Shown here: in pieces, positions 54,941 through 61,763 of the stretch
How positions within the stretch are numbered: the first letter of the stretch is position 1
Layout: every line of letters begins with the position of its first letter
NCBI GenBank assembly: GCA_016219965.1
Contig: JACRJM010000015.1
Location: 549,963-613,962 of the forward strand
Reading direction: 5' to 3'
Length of the DNA: 64,000 nucleotides
DNA from: Candidatus Schekmanbacteria bacterium
GTDB lineage: Bacteria > Schekmanbacteria > GWA2-38-11 > J061
Notes under the pieces: generated by a model
Databases searched by the model: none
Seen by the model: the letters and a program-made list of their open reading frames with translations, nothing else
What the model was told of the DNA's origin: nothing
Made by a program: the position numbers and the translations under genes

Positions 54941-54968
54941 GTCATTCCCGCGGAAGCGGGAATCCAGT
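54941..54968. repeat. Palindromic intergenic repeat, copy B
   Basis: The segment GTCATTCCCGCGGAAGCGGG continued by AATCCAGT. It pairs ATTCCCGC with GCGGGAAT around a short loop and is the reverse complement, with few changes, of the element at 43891-43917. It lies between panB and the second MNT/HEPN pair and forms the end unit of the tandem array. Confidence 0.75.
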
Positions 54969-55092
54969 GTCTTTCTCTGTTAATTCTTTAGCATCCCCAA
55001 AAGAACAAGCTAATATTTCCAACTTTCCATTGCTTCTTAAGGAATTCCATATTATTTTATATAATGTAATCTCTAAAGATTAGAGCCAGCTT

Positions 55093-55542
55093 ATGAAAGA
55101 AGATAATTTACTAACAAACAATGACATTGAAATTCTGAGGTGCTATTTCGCATCTCACCCTGAGATATGTACAGCTTATCTTTTTGGCTCGCAGGCCTCC
55201 GGCTCTTCAACAGAGCTTAGCGACATAGATATAGCCATTCTTTTAAAAGATGACACCACAAAGAATAATATTTTCAGGAACGAAATGCTTCTTGAAGCAG
55301 AGATTTCCCTTCTTCTTAAAAAAGAGAAAATAGATCTTTTAATCCTTAATGCTGCCCCTTTATATCTTACATACAATGTCATATCTCAGGGGAAAATAGT
55401 TTATGAGTCAGACCCTGTTGTAACAATGGATTTTGTTGAAATGGTAATAACTCAATATCTTGATTTTGCACCGACTCTTAAAGAGTATTTCAAGGAGTAT
55501 GACGCTTCTCTTAAGCAGGAGTATCTTGGTGGTAAATCCTGA
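55093..55542 (+). CDS. MNT-type nucleotidyltransferase antitoxin (second MNT/HEPN pair)
   Basis: A 149-residue protein with the full minimal nucleotidyltransferase motif FGSQASGSSTELSDIDIAIL (GSx10DxD, around 32-51) and a third Asp in EKIDLLILN. About 40 residues follow the domain. It is predicted to AMPylate the HEPN partner encoded immediately downstream with a 14-base overlap. It follows a repeat array and begins a short plus-strand accessory unit. Confidence 0.86.
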   Translation: MKEDNLLTNNDIEILRCYFASHPEICTAYLFGSQASGSSTELSDIDIAILLKDDTTKNNIFRNEMLLEAEISLLLKKEKIDLLILNAAPLYLTYNVISQGKIVYESDPVVTMDFVEMVITQYLDFAPTLKEYFKEYDASLKQEYLGGKS

Positions 55543-55948
55543 AAAAATCCGCGCAAAGATTTCAGTCATTGAGGAAAACCTTGGAAAGCTTGATGAGCTG
55601 AGACAGCTTCCAGCAGATGAATTTAAAAAGGACTTCAGAAATATTGAAGCCGCAAAACATCTTCTTCAGGTATCAATAGAGGCAATGACAGACATAGGCA
55701 CCCACATAATATCAAGGATGAGATTGAAGATTCCTGCAACAAACGCTGATGTGTTCAGAACTTTAAGCGAAAACGGTTACATCCCCGGTAATCATCTTGA
55801 TAAATTCATTCTAATGACAAGGTTCAGAAATAAAATAGTTCATTTTTATGTAAAAGTTACTCCTGATGAAATCTATAACATTCTGCAGGAAGACCTTCCG
55901 GATTTTAAACTTTTTATTTCTGATGTTCTTAAGAAGAACTTGCTCTGA
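55529..55948 (+). CDS. HepT-like HEPN-domain toxin (second MNT/HEPN pair)
   Basis: About 139 residues from GTG 55529. AGGAG at 55517-55521 lies 7 bases upstream and decides this start over more distant ATGs, whose upstream codons would lie wholly inside the MNT gene. The helical HEPN/DUF86 domain contains EAAKHLLQVSIEAMTDIGTHII and the RNase motif RNKIVHFY (RNxxxHxY). A toxin silenced by its MNT partner is the expected role. It resembles the long-branch HepT rather than the compact form at 57960. Confidence 0.85.
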   Translation: MVNPEKIRAKISVIEENLGKLDELRQLPADEFKKDFRNIEAAKHLLQVSIEAMTDIGTHIISRMRLKIPATNADVFRTLSENGYIPGNHLDKFILMTRFRNKIVHFYVKVTPDEIYNILQEDLPDFKLFISDVLKKNLL

Positions 55949-55953
55949 ATATG

Positions 55954-55972
55954 ACAGCAAGTGCATTGCTGT
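55954..55972. terminator. Possible bidirectional hairpin between convergent genes
   Basis: ACAGCAA (55954-55960) pairs with TTGCTGT (55966-55972) around GTGCA, in the 45-base gap between the convergent HEPN and beta-helix genes. There is no T run of useful length on either strand, so termination strength is doubtful. Confidence 0.3.
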
Positions 55973-55993
55973 AATGTTGAAGTATACTCTCCA

Positions 55994-57349
55994 TCACTTC
56001 TTTTCAAATGTCGCACTTATGGTATGGTTTTTTGTGATGTTCGTAAAAGTATAAGTTTCACTTCCATCAGAAGAAACTCCATCTACTTTTACCTTTGATA
56101 TTTTGTAGCCTTTTTTCGGTGTAATGGTAAATGTTGTGCTCTCCCCGGAATTAACTTTCACCTGCCCTTTCGGTGCAATACTTCCTCCTGAGCCTGCAGA
56201 CGCAGTGATTGTAAAAGTCTGTGGAGTTGAGACCGATTCATAAGCTCCTAAATCAATGGCAGTGCCTACAACACGCTTTTGCCCATCCTTATCTGTTTTC
56301 AATGCATTTAAAACTGCTTTATCTTTTACTAATTTTTTAAATTGGCTTGAGTCAGGATTCAATCCTTTATCAATGGCAATCGAACCAGGGTTTAACCTGA
56401 AATCCGAGTCGGCAAAGTTAAGGCTTCCTGCACTGGGAAAAACATTGTTCTCCTTTGTAATGGCAAAAGTCCATTCGTTTTCAAGTTTTGTCGGGTCAAT
56501 ATAGTTGTTATAAACATTGCTATCTCCGCCAAAATAAACGTCTGATGAATTATCCGCGAAAATGTTGTTTATAAAAGTTCCTTTGCCGTAAATGCCGCCG
56601 CCATCAACATAAGCAGAATTGCCGTAGATTGTAGAGCTTGTAACAGTTACATTGCCAGAGCTATAAATACCGCCGCCAGCTCCCGGGATGTAGATGCTGG
56701 AGTAATCGAAGTTGTTAGCAGAGTTCCCGTAGATGATGGAGTTTGTAATAGTCACATTGCCACCAAAAATACCGCCGCCATGACCTCCGGCCGTATTTGC
56801 AGAAATGATGGAGTTCGTAACAGTCACAGAGCCGCCGCAAATTCCGCCGCCGCTCCCAAAAGCAGAATTTCCCGTGATTGCGGAATTTATGACAACTAAG
56901 CTGCCACGATAAATCCCATTTTTATCTCCGATTCTGATACCGCCGCCGCTGCCATAATTATCAGCGCTTCCATTTTTAACAGTAATTCTATCAATAGTTA
57001 AAACAGCATTTTTACTGTTCACATAATTGAAGACCTGATGCGTGTTATCTCCATCCAGGATAACGTCATTACATGTCAATCCGTCCCTGGCTTTTATGGT
57101 GATGTTGCGGGCTTCAGTGTCTGTAAACTTGAAAGTCCCGAATCCGTCATCTGTTGTTCTATAAGTCCCGGCATCTAAAATGATTGCGTCATCTGCTTTG
57201 TTCCCAGCAGCACTAAGAAGTGCCTGCCGGAACTGGCTTGTTGTGCTTACGTTGAAGGTTGCAGCTGATGTATAGCCGCAAAAGAATGAAGAAATACAAA
57301 GTATGAAAAGCAAAATAAAGACAATATTTTTTGCGTTTTTTGAATCCAT
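55994..57349 (-). CDS. Secreted right-handed beta-helix protein with C-terminal bacterial repeat domain
   Basis: About 451 residues. It has a signal peptide (NIVFILLFILCISSFFCGYTSA), then a beta-helix region (about 35-270) with repeated GGGI and VTxTNSII/YGNSA rungs (GSGGGI, GHGGGIFGG, GAGGGIYSS, DGGGIYGKG). A choice-of-anchor-Q-like segment, NPGSIAIDKG, lies near 325. The last 75 residues (TFTITASAGSGGSIAPKG and FTNITKNHTISATFEK) form a Listeria-Bacteroides-type or bacterial repeat domain found in cell-surface proteins. A surface adhesin or carbohydrate-active role is possible; no catalytic residues can be assigned. I use ATG 57349; ATG 57364 is also in frame. Confidence 0.82.
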   Translation of the reverse strand: MDSKNAKNIVFILLFILCISSFFCGYTSAATFNVSTTSQFRQALLSAAGNKADDAIILDAGTYRTTDDGFGTFKFTDTEARNITIKARDGLTCNDVILDGDNTHQVFNYVNSKNAVLTIDRITVKNGSADNYGSGGGIRIGDKNGIYRGSLVVINSAITGNSAFGSGGGICGGSVTVTNSIISANTAGGHGGGIFGGNVTITNSIIYGNSANNFDYSSIYIPGAGGGIYSSGNVTVTSSTIYGNSAYVDGGGIYGKGTFINNIFADNSSDVYFGGDSNVYNNYIDPTKLENEWTFAITKENNVFPSAGSLNFADSDFRLNPGSIAIDKGLNPDSSQFKKLVKDKAVLNALKTDKDGQKRVVGTAIDLGAYESVSTPQTFTITASAGSGGSIAPKGQVKVNSGESTTFTITPKKGYKISKVKVDGVSSDGSETYTFTNITKNHTISATFEKK

Positions 57350-57673
57350 CCCCAACCTCTCCACTAACGCAGTAAATCCATCTGAAATTAATCAAATCAC
57401 ATTGATAAAAGCATATAGTAAATTCCATTATTAATAACAAGGTACTTTAAGCTTTTTATGTTCATTCTTTTGCGTGCCCAAAAGAACGAACCAAGAAAAG
57501 GGGACCCTATGAAAGTAGTCTGGTATTAAGTAACCCAGTAAACAAAGTATCTAAGAATTCTCTTTATTAAAGCATTATTTAAGTTTTTATTTGATTATTC
57601 CAACTTTACACGGCTGAAAAATCAGATTAAAATATGTTTGATATATTATTAAGTATTTATCAGAGGTTTAAAT
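57350..57673. other. 324-base intergenic region with hairpin repeat copy 1
   Basis: A/T-rich divergent region between the beta-helix and third MNT genes. It contains the 48-base hairpin repeat (57460-57507) and must hold the promoters of both flanking genes. I see no other ORF or RNA gene. Confidence 0.5.
57460..57507. repeat. 48-bp hairpin repeat, copy 1
   Basis: Begins GTTCATTCTTTTGCGTGCCC and ends AAAAGGGGACCC. Its first half folds back on itself: TTCATTCTTTTG pairs with the following CAAAAGAACGAA with one mismatch. A second copy, differing at about three positions and in the same orientation, is at 58332-58379, on the other side of an MNT/HEPN pair. Similar CCAAGAAAAGGG(C/G)ACCC repeats occur in other bacterial genomes. 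Confidence 0.85.
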
Positions 57674-57967
57674 ATGAAACCACTTGAGCAAATAAAGCAG
57701 ATAATCCAACAACACAAAGCAGAACTAAAAACTAAATATTGTGTCCGTGAGATAGGTATCTTTGGTTCGTATGTGAGAGGGGAGCAAGCGGATAACAGCG
57801 ACATCGATATTCTCATAGAGCTTGACAGACCAATCGGTTTTGTTAAATTCATGAAGCTTGAAAAATATATTTCTGACCTCATTGGCATCAAAGTTGACCT
57901 TGTAACAAAAAAAGCTTTAAAGCCATACATAGGAAAGAGGATTCTGCAAGAGGTACAGTATGTCTGA
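57674..57967 (+). CDS. MNT-type nucleotidyltransferase antitoxin (third MNT/HEPN pair)
   Basis: A 97-residue minimal nucleotidyltransferase. IGIFGSYVRGEQADNSDIDIL (around 31-51) gives the complete GSx10DxD motif, and IKVDLVTKK supplies the third Asp. It is smaller than the other two MNT proteins in the window and of the classic MntA/COG1669 type. GAGG lies shortly upstream of the ATG. It overlaps the HEPN gene by 8 bases. The pair is bracketed by two copies of a 48-bp hairpin repeat. Confidence 0.9.
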   Translation: MKPLEQIKQIIQQHKAELKTKYCVREIGIFGSYVRGEQADNSDIDILIELDRPIGFVKFMKLEKYISDLIGIKVDLVTKKALKPYIGKRILQEVQYV

Positions 57968-58313
57968 AGAGAGACTTTTGCAGGATTATCTGAATGACAT
58001 AATCGAATCAATAACTGATATAAAAGATTTTACTCATGGATTAAGTTTTGAAGAATTTATTAAAGATAAGAAAACTGCAAAAGCTGTTGTTAGAAGCCTT
58101 GAGGTTATTGGAGAAGCAGTCAGTAAAATTCCTCAAAATATTTTAGATAATTACCCAAATATGTCCTGGCAGGAAATAAAAGGGATGAGGAATAGATTGA
58201 TTCATGAATATTTCGGCGTTGATCTTGAAATTGTCTGGCAGACAATGAAAGAGGACATAGAACCATTAGAATCTACAGCAAGAAAAATGTTTTCTGATTT
58301 GTATGGCGGTTGA
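57960..58313 (+). CDS. HepT-like HEPN toxin, DUF86 type (third MNT/HEPN pair)
   Basis: A 117-residue compact DUF86 protein. It opens RLLQDYLNDIIESITDI, contains VVRSLEVIGEAVSKIP, and carries the canonical RNRLIHEYFGVDLEIVW motif (around 84-100) with R, H and Y all in place. In the characterised HepT/MntA pair this RNase cleaves tRNA ends and is neutralised by AMPylation of the motif Tyr. The match to the type family is the best of the three HEPN proteins here. The hairpin repeat copy 2 begins 19 bases after the stop. Confidence 0.92.
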   Translation: MSEERLLQDYLNDIIESITDIKDFTHGLSFEEFIKDKKTAKAVVRSLEVIGEAVSKIPQNILDNYPNMSWQEIKGMRNRLIHEYFGVDLEIVWQTMKEDIEPLESTARKMFSDLYGG

Positions 58314-58331
58314 TTAATAGTTTGTTTTTCT

Positions 58332-58379
58332 GTTCATTCTTTTGCGTGCCTAAAAGAATGAACCAAGAAAAGGGCACCC
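58332..58379. repeat. 48-bp hairpin repeat, copy 2
   Basis: Same orientation as copy 1 at 57460 and about 94 percent identical by eye. Here TTCATTCTTTT (58333-58343) pairs perfectly with AAAAGAATGAA (58352-58362), an 11-bp stem with an 8-base loop. The pairing is kept by compensating bases relative to copy 1, which suggests the structure matters. It lies in the 112-base gap between convergent HEPN and RelA/SpoT-domain genes. Confidence 0.85.
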
Positions 58380-58425
58380 CTGGTATTGCCAATTAATAAT
58401 TCTAGACCTAACTTTCGCTTTATAA

Positions 58426-59505
58426 TTATTTTGAAATCCCATGAATAACATCTGCTTTAATTGCCATTTTTAATAAATATTCAGCAAAGTCCTTTCTCAT
58501 CCCTATGTTATAAAGAATTTTTTCGTCTAATTTGTCTAAATTAGAAGCGACTAATAAAGTTATAATTAAATCTATTAATTCTATTGATGAATTTCTTATC
58601 ATAAGTTTATCTTTCCTCAACAATTTAAACAATTTATCACCCCCATCTATTTCCCGTAATATAATGCGTTCAAGTAACAGAATATGGTTGATCCCAATTT
58701 TATGACATAGATTTTTTATCAACAAAATCTCGTCAGCATAATAATCACCAAATAAAAGAAGAGGCTTTTGTAAGCTTAATTTAATATTAAATCTTTCAAG
58801 GCGACATTCTATTAAACTATGAACACTATCAGTTGAAAAATACTTAAAAAGATTAATTGAGTTAATGTTATATTTAGGAGTTCTCTTTGATTTTTTAAAC
58901 TTCATGTTTACTTTAATTTTTGCTTCTTCTTTTCTAAGTGCTGAGAATTCATTGTCAGCAACTTCTAACAACGCAGAGATGGACAGTAATCTTCTAGTTA
59001 TATTGACTGGAAGATCTGGTTCTTTTTTATAATAAATATTATGAGAGACTGCATTCCACGCGTGTGCTAATACTGTACAAACCTGTATCTCTGCAACTAA
59101 ACCCCTATATCTATTCCCGTTAGGAAATAAGCAGTTTTCATTTATAGAAACTATATAATGGTAACCACGATACCCAAATCTTTCGTGGTCAGAAGGTTTT
59201 TGTATATTTTCAATTATCTTAAATTCTCTTTTTAATATTTTTAAAATCTTTTTATAATCTTTTTGATAATAATGAATTATGCGTAAACCTGAAAAGTCTT
59301 TTATGTTTTCTAGGGGAGTCTGATATTTTTTTCGTATAATTTTATTTTTTACACTTTCGAGAGATTTTGTCCTTTTTTCTATGTTATATATTTTTATATT
59401 TGCCTTAGATAAGAGTTCATTTAAACGCTTATGTAATTCATCAGTAAATTTGTCATAGCGTGGTTTAATCGATTTATATTTTCTGAGCGTCTGATTTATA
59501 TCCAT
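58426..59505 (-). CDS. RelA/SpoT-domain nucleotide pyrophosphokinase-like protein (small alarmone synthetase type)
   Basis: A 359-residue protein. Residues 20-190 match the RelA/SpoT synthetase domain: ENIKDFSGLRIIHYY, FGYRGYHYIVSIN and GLVAEIQVCTVLAHAWNAVSH, which carry the acidic and aromatic residues used for GTP and ATP. There is no HD hydrolase, TGS or ACT domain. About 160 helical residues follow that I do not recognise. Single-domain members include ppGpp synthetases, toxic (pp)pApp-type synthetases and tRNA-CCA pyrophosphorylating toxins, and which one applies here is open. Base composition is visibly more A/T-rich than the surrounding operons, and the gene stands alone between two repeat elements, suggesting acquisition. 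Confidence 0.82.
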   Translation of the reverse strand: MDINQTLRKYKSIKPRYDKFTDELHKRLNELLSKANIKIYNIEKRTKSLESVKNKIIRKKYQTPLENIKDFSGLRIIHYYQKDYKKILKILKREFKIIENIQKPSDHERFGYRGYHYIVSINENCLFPNGNRYRGLVAEIQVCTVLAHAWNAVSHNIYYKKEPDLPVNITRRLLSISALLEVADNEFSALRKEEAKIKVNMKFKKSKRTPKYNINSINLFKYFSTDSVHSLIECRLERFNIKLSLQKPLLLFGDYYADEILLIKNLCHKIGINHILLLERIILREIDGGDKLFKLLRKDKLMIRNSSIELIDLIITLLVASNLDKLDEKILYNIGMRKDFAEYLLKMAIKADVIHGISK

Positions 59506-59627
59506 ATATTATTATCCCAAATTTGCCTTGGTAGTGTAAATCCATGTGTAAAGATAACCATATTTTAATATGCTTGAAATATCATTTTCATGAAATATAT
59601 GTCAAAATATCAAGAAAGAATATCTTT

Positions 59628-59757
59628 TTTGCAACTTCAAGTTTTGAGAGGAAGACGAGAAAGTGGACAGCGAGCAATACCGGAGTGTACTCTTCTGTAC
59701 ATGAGGATTTGCGAGCTGGTCACTGACGAAGTATAACTCCAAAAATTGAAGTTGCAC
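59628..59757. repeat. About 130-bp imperfect inverted-repeat element
   Basis: The left end TTGCAACTTCAAGTTTT (about 59629-59645) is mirrored by AAAAATTGAAGTTGCAC (about 59741-59757). Inner segments also pair: GACAGCGAGCAA with TTGCGAGCTGGTC (imperfect), around a central GTAC...GTAC. The whole can fold into one long bulged hairpin. It ends two bases from the glycosyltransferase stop. It looks like a MITE-type element or structured RNA; no protein is encoded in it. Confidence 0.65.
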
Positions 59758-59758
59758 A

Positions 59759-60916
59759 CTAGCGGGTGGTGCGTTCCCAATAAGGCTTATAACTTCCCAC
59801 CATCAACTTCAAAATCCCAGTCCCCTGCGCGGCATTAGTGAATGCAAAATAGAATGGCATGTTAAAAATCGTGTGAAGTTTTTTATCGCCTCCGGAAAAT
59901 GCCAATCCAATGAGCGCGAGACAATAAAAAAAAACCTGTAATGCAAGAAGAGAGAAATAAAAATAGCCATCAAATGCAAGAAATGCGTTTGATATAAAGG
60001 CAGCAATCATGAACAGAAAAGAAAACCATCTTAGAATCTTGTGGGAAAAAAGCTGAAAGGCAATCGGGCTTTTAAAAGGTAAAAGCAGACCCAAATGATG
60101 AAGAACAACATTGAGAGAGCCGGCGGCAATCCTTTCCTTTCGCCTGTATTCATCGGAGAGCGAGCCTGAGCTCTTTTCAGATGCCATTGCTCTCTCATTA
60201 TAGATGCATCTGTAACCCTGCTCTATTATCGAAAGCGATATGGCAAGGTCATCCATGAAAATCCTGTCAGTCCTATGAAACGAAAAAGCCTCTTTTCTTA
60301 CCATATAAATCGCACCATCAAGTCCGGTGGTAGATAAAAGATTTGATTCGAGTTTCTTGACAAATGACTCATACTTCCAATATATCCCTTCAGCCATTGC
60401 AGTCTTTTCACCGCTCTGCATGATTACCTTTGCCCCGCCTGCGCATCCAACATTTTTATCTATGAAATGCTCTGCAAGCCTCCGCACAGCGCAGGGGGAA
60501 AACATCGCATTGGCATCAGTAAGCACAACAAGCTCTCCATGTGCAAGCTCCATGCACTTATTTATAACGCCAAGCTTTCCCCTTCTCTCTTTAAAATCAT
60601 AAACGCTCAATCTCTCATCACCGTTCGCTCTTGCAATCTCGACTGTGCGGTCATCTGAGCAGTCTGATGCGACTACAACATCGAGTTTTTCCCGCGGATA
60701 ATCCTGACCAAGTGCATTCTTTACTTTCATGGCAATACACTTTTCCTCATTCCTTGCGGGGATGATTATTGTGACTGTCGGAAGTGATGCATCGTCTATT
60801 ACATCATCATTTTTTTTGCCAGATACTGAAAGGCTCGTAAGCGCCGCAAGAATGAGCGGATACAAAATGTACGAATGGGCAATCAGAAGGAGAGATACCC
60901 AGAAAAGTATTGTCAT
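59759..60916 (-). CDS. Membrane GT2-family glycosyltransferase
   Basis: A 385-residue processive-type glycosyltransferase. It has an N-terminal membrane helix (ILFWVSLLLIAHSYILYPLIL) and a GT-A domain (about 45-270) opening TVTIIIPARNEEKCIAMKVKNA. VVASDCSDDRTVEIA and VVLTDANAMFSP (the DxD-equivalent) follow, then the acceptor-side MDDLAISLSIIEQGYRCIYNERA (ED-type motif), then RRKERIAAGSLN in place of QxxRW. Three or more C-terminal membrane helices end the protein. The donor sugar is unknown. It starts one base after the CDP-alcohol phosphotransferase stop and is the last gene of a five-gene operon. Confidence 0.88.
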   Translation of the reverse strand: MTILFWVSLLLIAHSYILYPLILAALTSLSVSGKKNDDVIDDASLPTVTIIIPARNEEKCIAMKVKNALGQDYPREKLDVVVASDCSDDRTVEIARANGDERLSVYDFKERRGKLGVINKCMELAHGELVVLTDANAMFSPCAVRRLAEHFIDKNVGCAGGAKVIMQSGEKTAMAEGIYWKYESFVKKLESNLLSTTGLDGAIYMVRKEAFSFHRTDRIFMDDLAISLSIIEQGYRCIYNERAMASEKSSGSLSDEYRRKERIAAGSLNVVLHHLGLLLPFKSPIAFQLFSHKILRWFSFLFMIAAFISNAFLAFDGYFYFSLLALQVFFYCLALIGLAFSGGDKKLHTIFNMPFYFAFTNAAQGTGILKLMVGSYKPYWERTTR

Positions 60917-60917
60917 A

Positions 60918-61763
60918 TTATTTGCCGCGGCAATTAATCCAATTGCTTACATAAGAGCGGCTCACAACTATAGCGAAGCGCCCTAAAAATGAAAGCGGCA
61001 GCATGAATGCATAGAAGAATACGAGTATTGCTCTTGTATCAGGATAAATATTTTCACCCAGATAAGGTCTAACCAGAAAATAATCAATGAAAGATGTGAC
61101 GAGCATTGCAACAAGAATACCTATCTCATTTATGGTTGCCCCGGTTGCAGGCCAGAGTCTCAAAAGCCATAAAAATAATTTTATTATTGCGGGTCTTTCC
61201 GGCACACCTTCCTGATTATAAAAATTGTTCTCATCGCCGGGAAATTGCAGCTTTACTTCTTTACCCTTGAATTTTCCGTAAATAGCCTGCTCTGCGGCAG
61301 TAAAAATCATCTTGTTGAAATGGTAGAAAGTAATAAAAAGTCCGCATGCGACTATAAGCCAGAATTTCCTGTGCTCTCTGTAAAGCCCAATTGAAAAGCC
61401 AACCATGGCAATGAAGCTCACCATATGGTGCCCCATTGCATCAAGGAATATCCCTTCGTCTGAAAACTGTTTTTTGTACCGTGCGACCTCACCGTCAACA
61501 CAGTCTGAAAGATACCAGAGCTGGATGAGTACGCTTCCCACAACAGCGCCTGCCATAGAAGCAGTCGCATAACAGACACCGCCAATAATCCCCAATATTA
61601 TCCCGAAAAGTGAAATCTGATTTGGCGTTATTGATGTGTTGACAAGATGCTTTGTTATATGCGCCGATACCCTGCGCATCACGAACCATGCATAGAACTG
61701 CTCTTCATCGCGGTTTTTCTGGTGGTTCCTGCGGATGAACTCTGCAGTGGGCTTTGTGCTCAC
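60918..61763 (-). CDS. CDP-alcohol phosphotransferase family membrane enzyme, fourth Asp replaced by His
   Basis: A 281-residue protein with about six membrane helices. The CDP-alcohol phosphotransferase motif is DCVDGEVARYKKQFSDEGIF followed by LDAMGHH (around 88-114). Read against D-x2-DG-x2-AR-x8-G-x3-D-x3-D, everything fits except the last Asp, normally the catalytic base, which is His. The family moves a phospho-alcohol from a CDP carrier to an acceptor, as in phosphatidylinositol phosphate and di-inositol phosphate synthesis. It overlaps the upstream dehydrogenase gene by 4 bases. With a nucleotidyltransferase and glycerol-1-phosphate dehydrogenase next door, a glycerol-phosphate-type donor is the natural guess. 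Confidence 0.85.
   Translation of the reverse strand: MSTKPTAEFIRRNHQKNRDEEQFYAWFVMRRVSAHITKHLVNTSITPNQISLFGIILGIIGGVCYATASMAGAVVGSVLIQLWYLSDCVDGEVARYKKQFSDEGIFLDAMGHHMVSFIAMVGFSIGLYREHRKFWLIVACGLFITFYHFNKMIFTAAEQAIYGKFKGKEVKLQFPGDENNFYNQEGVPERPAIIKLFLWLLRLWPATGATINEIGILVAMLVTSFIDYFLVRPYLGENIYPDTRAILVFFYAFMLPLSFLGRFAIVVSRSYVSNWINCRGK

Noticed and set aside
54852-54968. CRISPR array
   Set aside because: The 18-bp units abut one another without spacers, and no cas genes are in the window.
54850-55083. Open frame giving a His/Ser/Cys/Phe repeat peptide after panB
   Set aside because: The frame is created by the 18-bp tandem array; the unit length is a multiple of three, so any frame stays open. 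It has no ribosome site or conserved domain.
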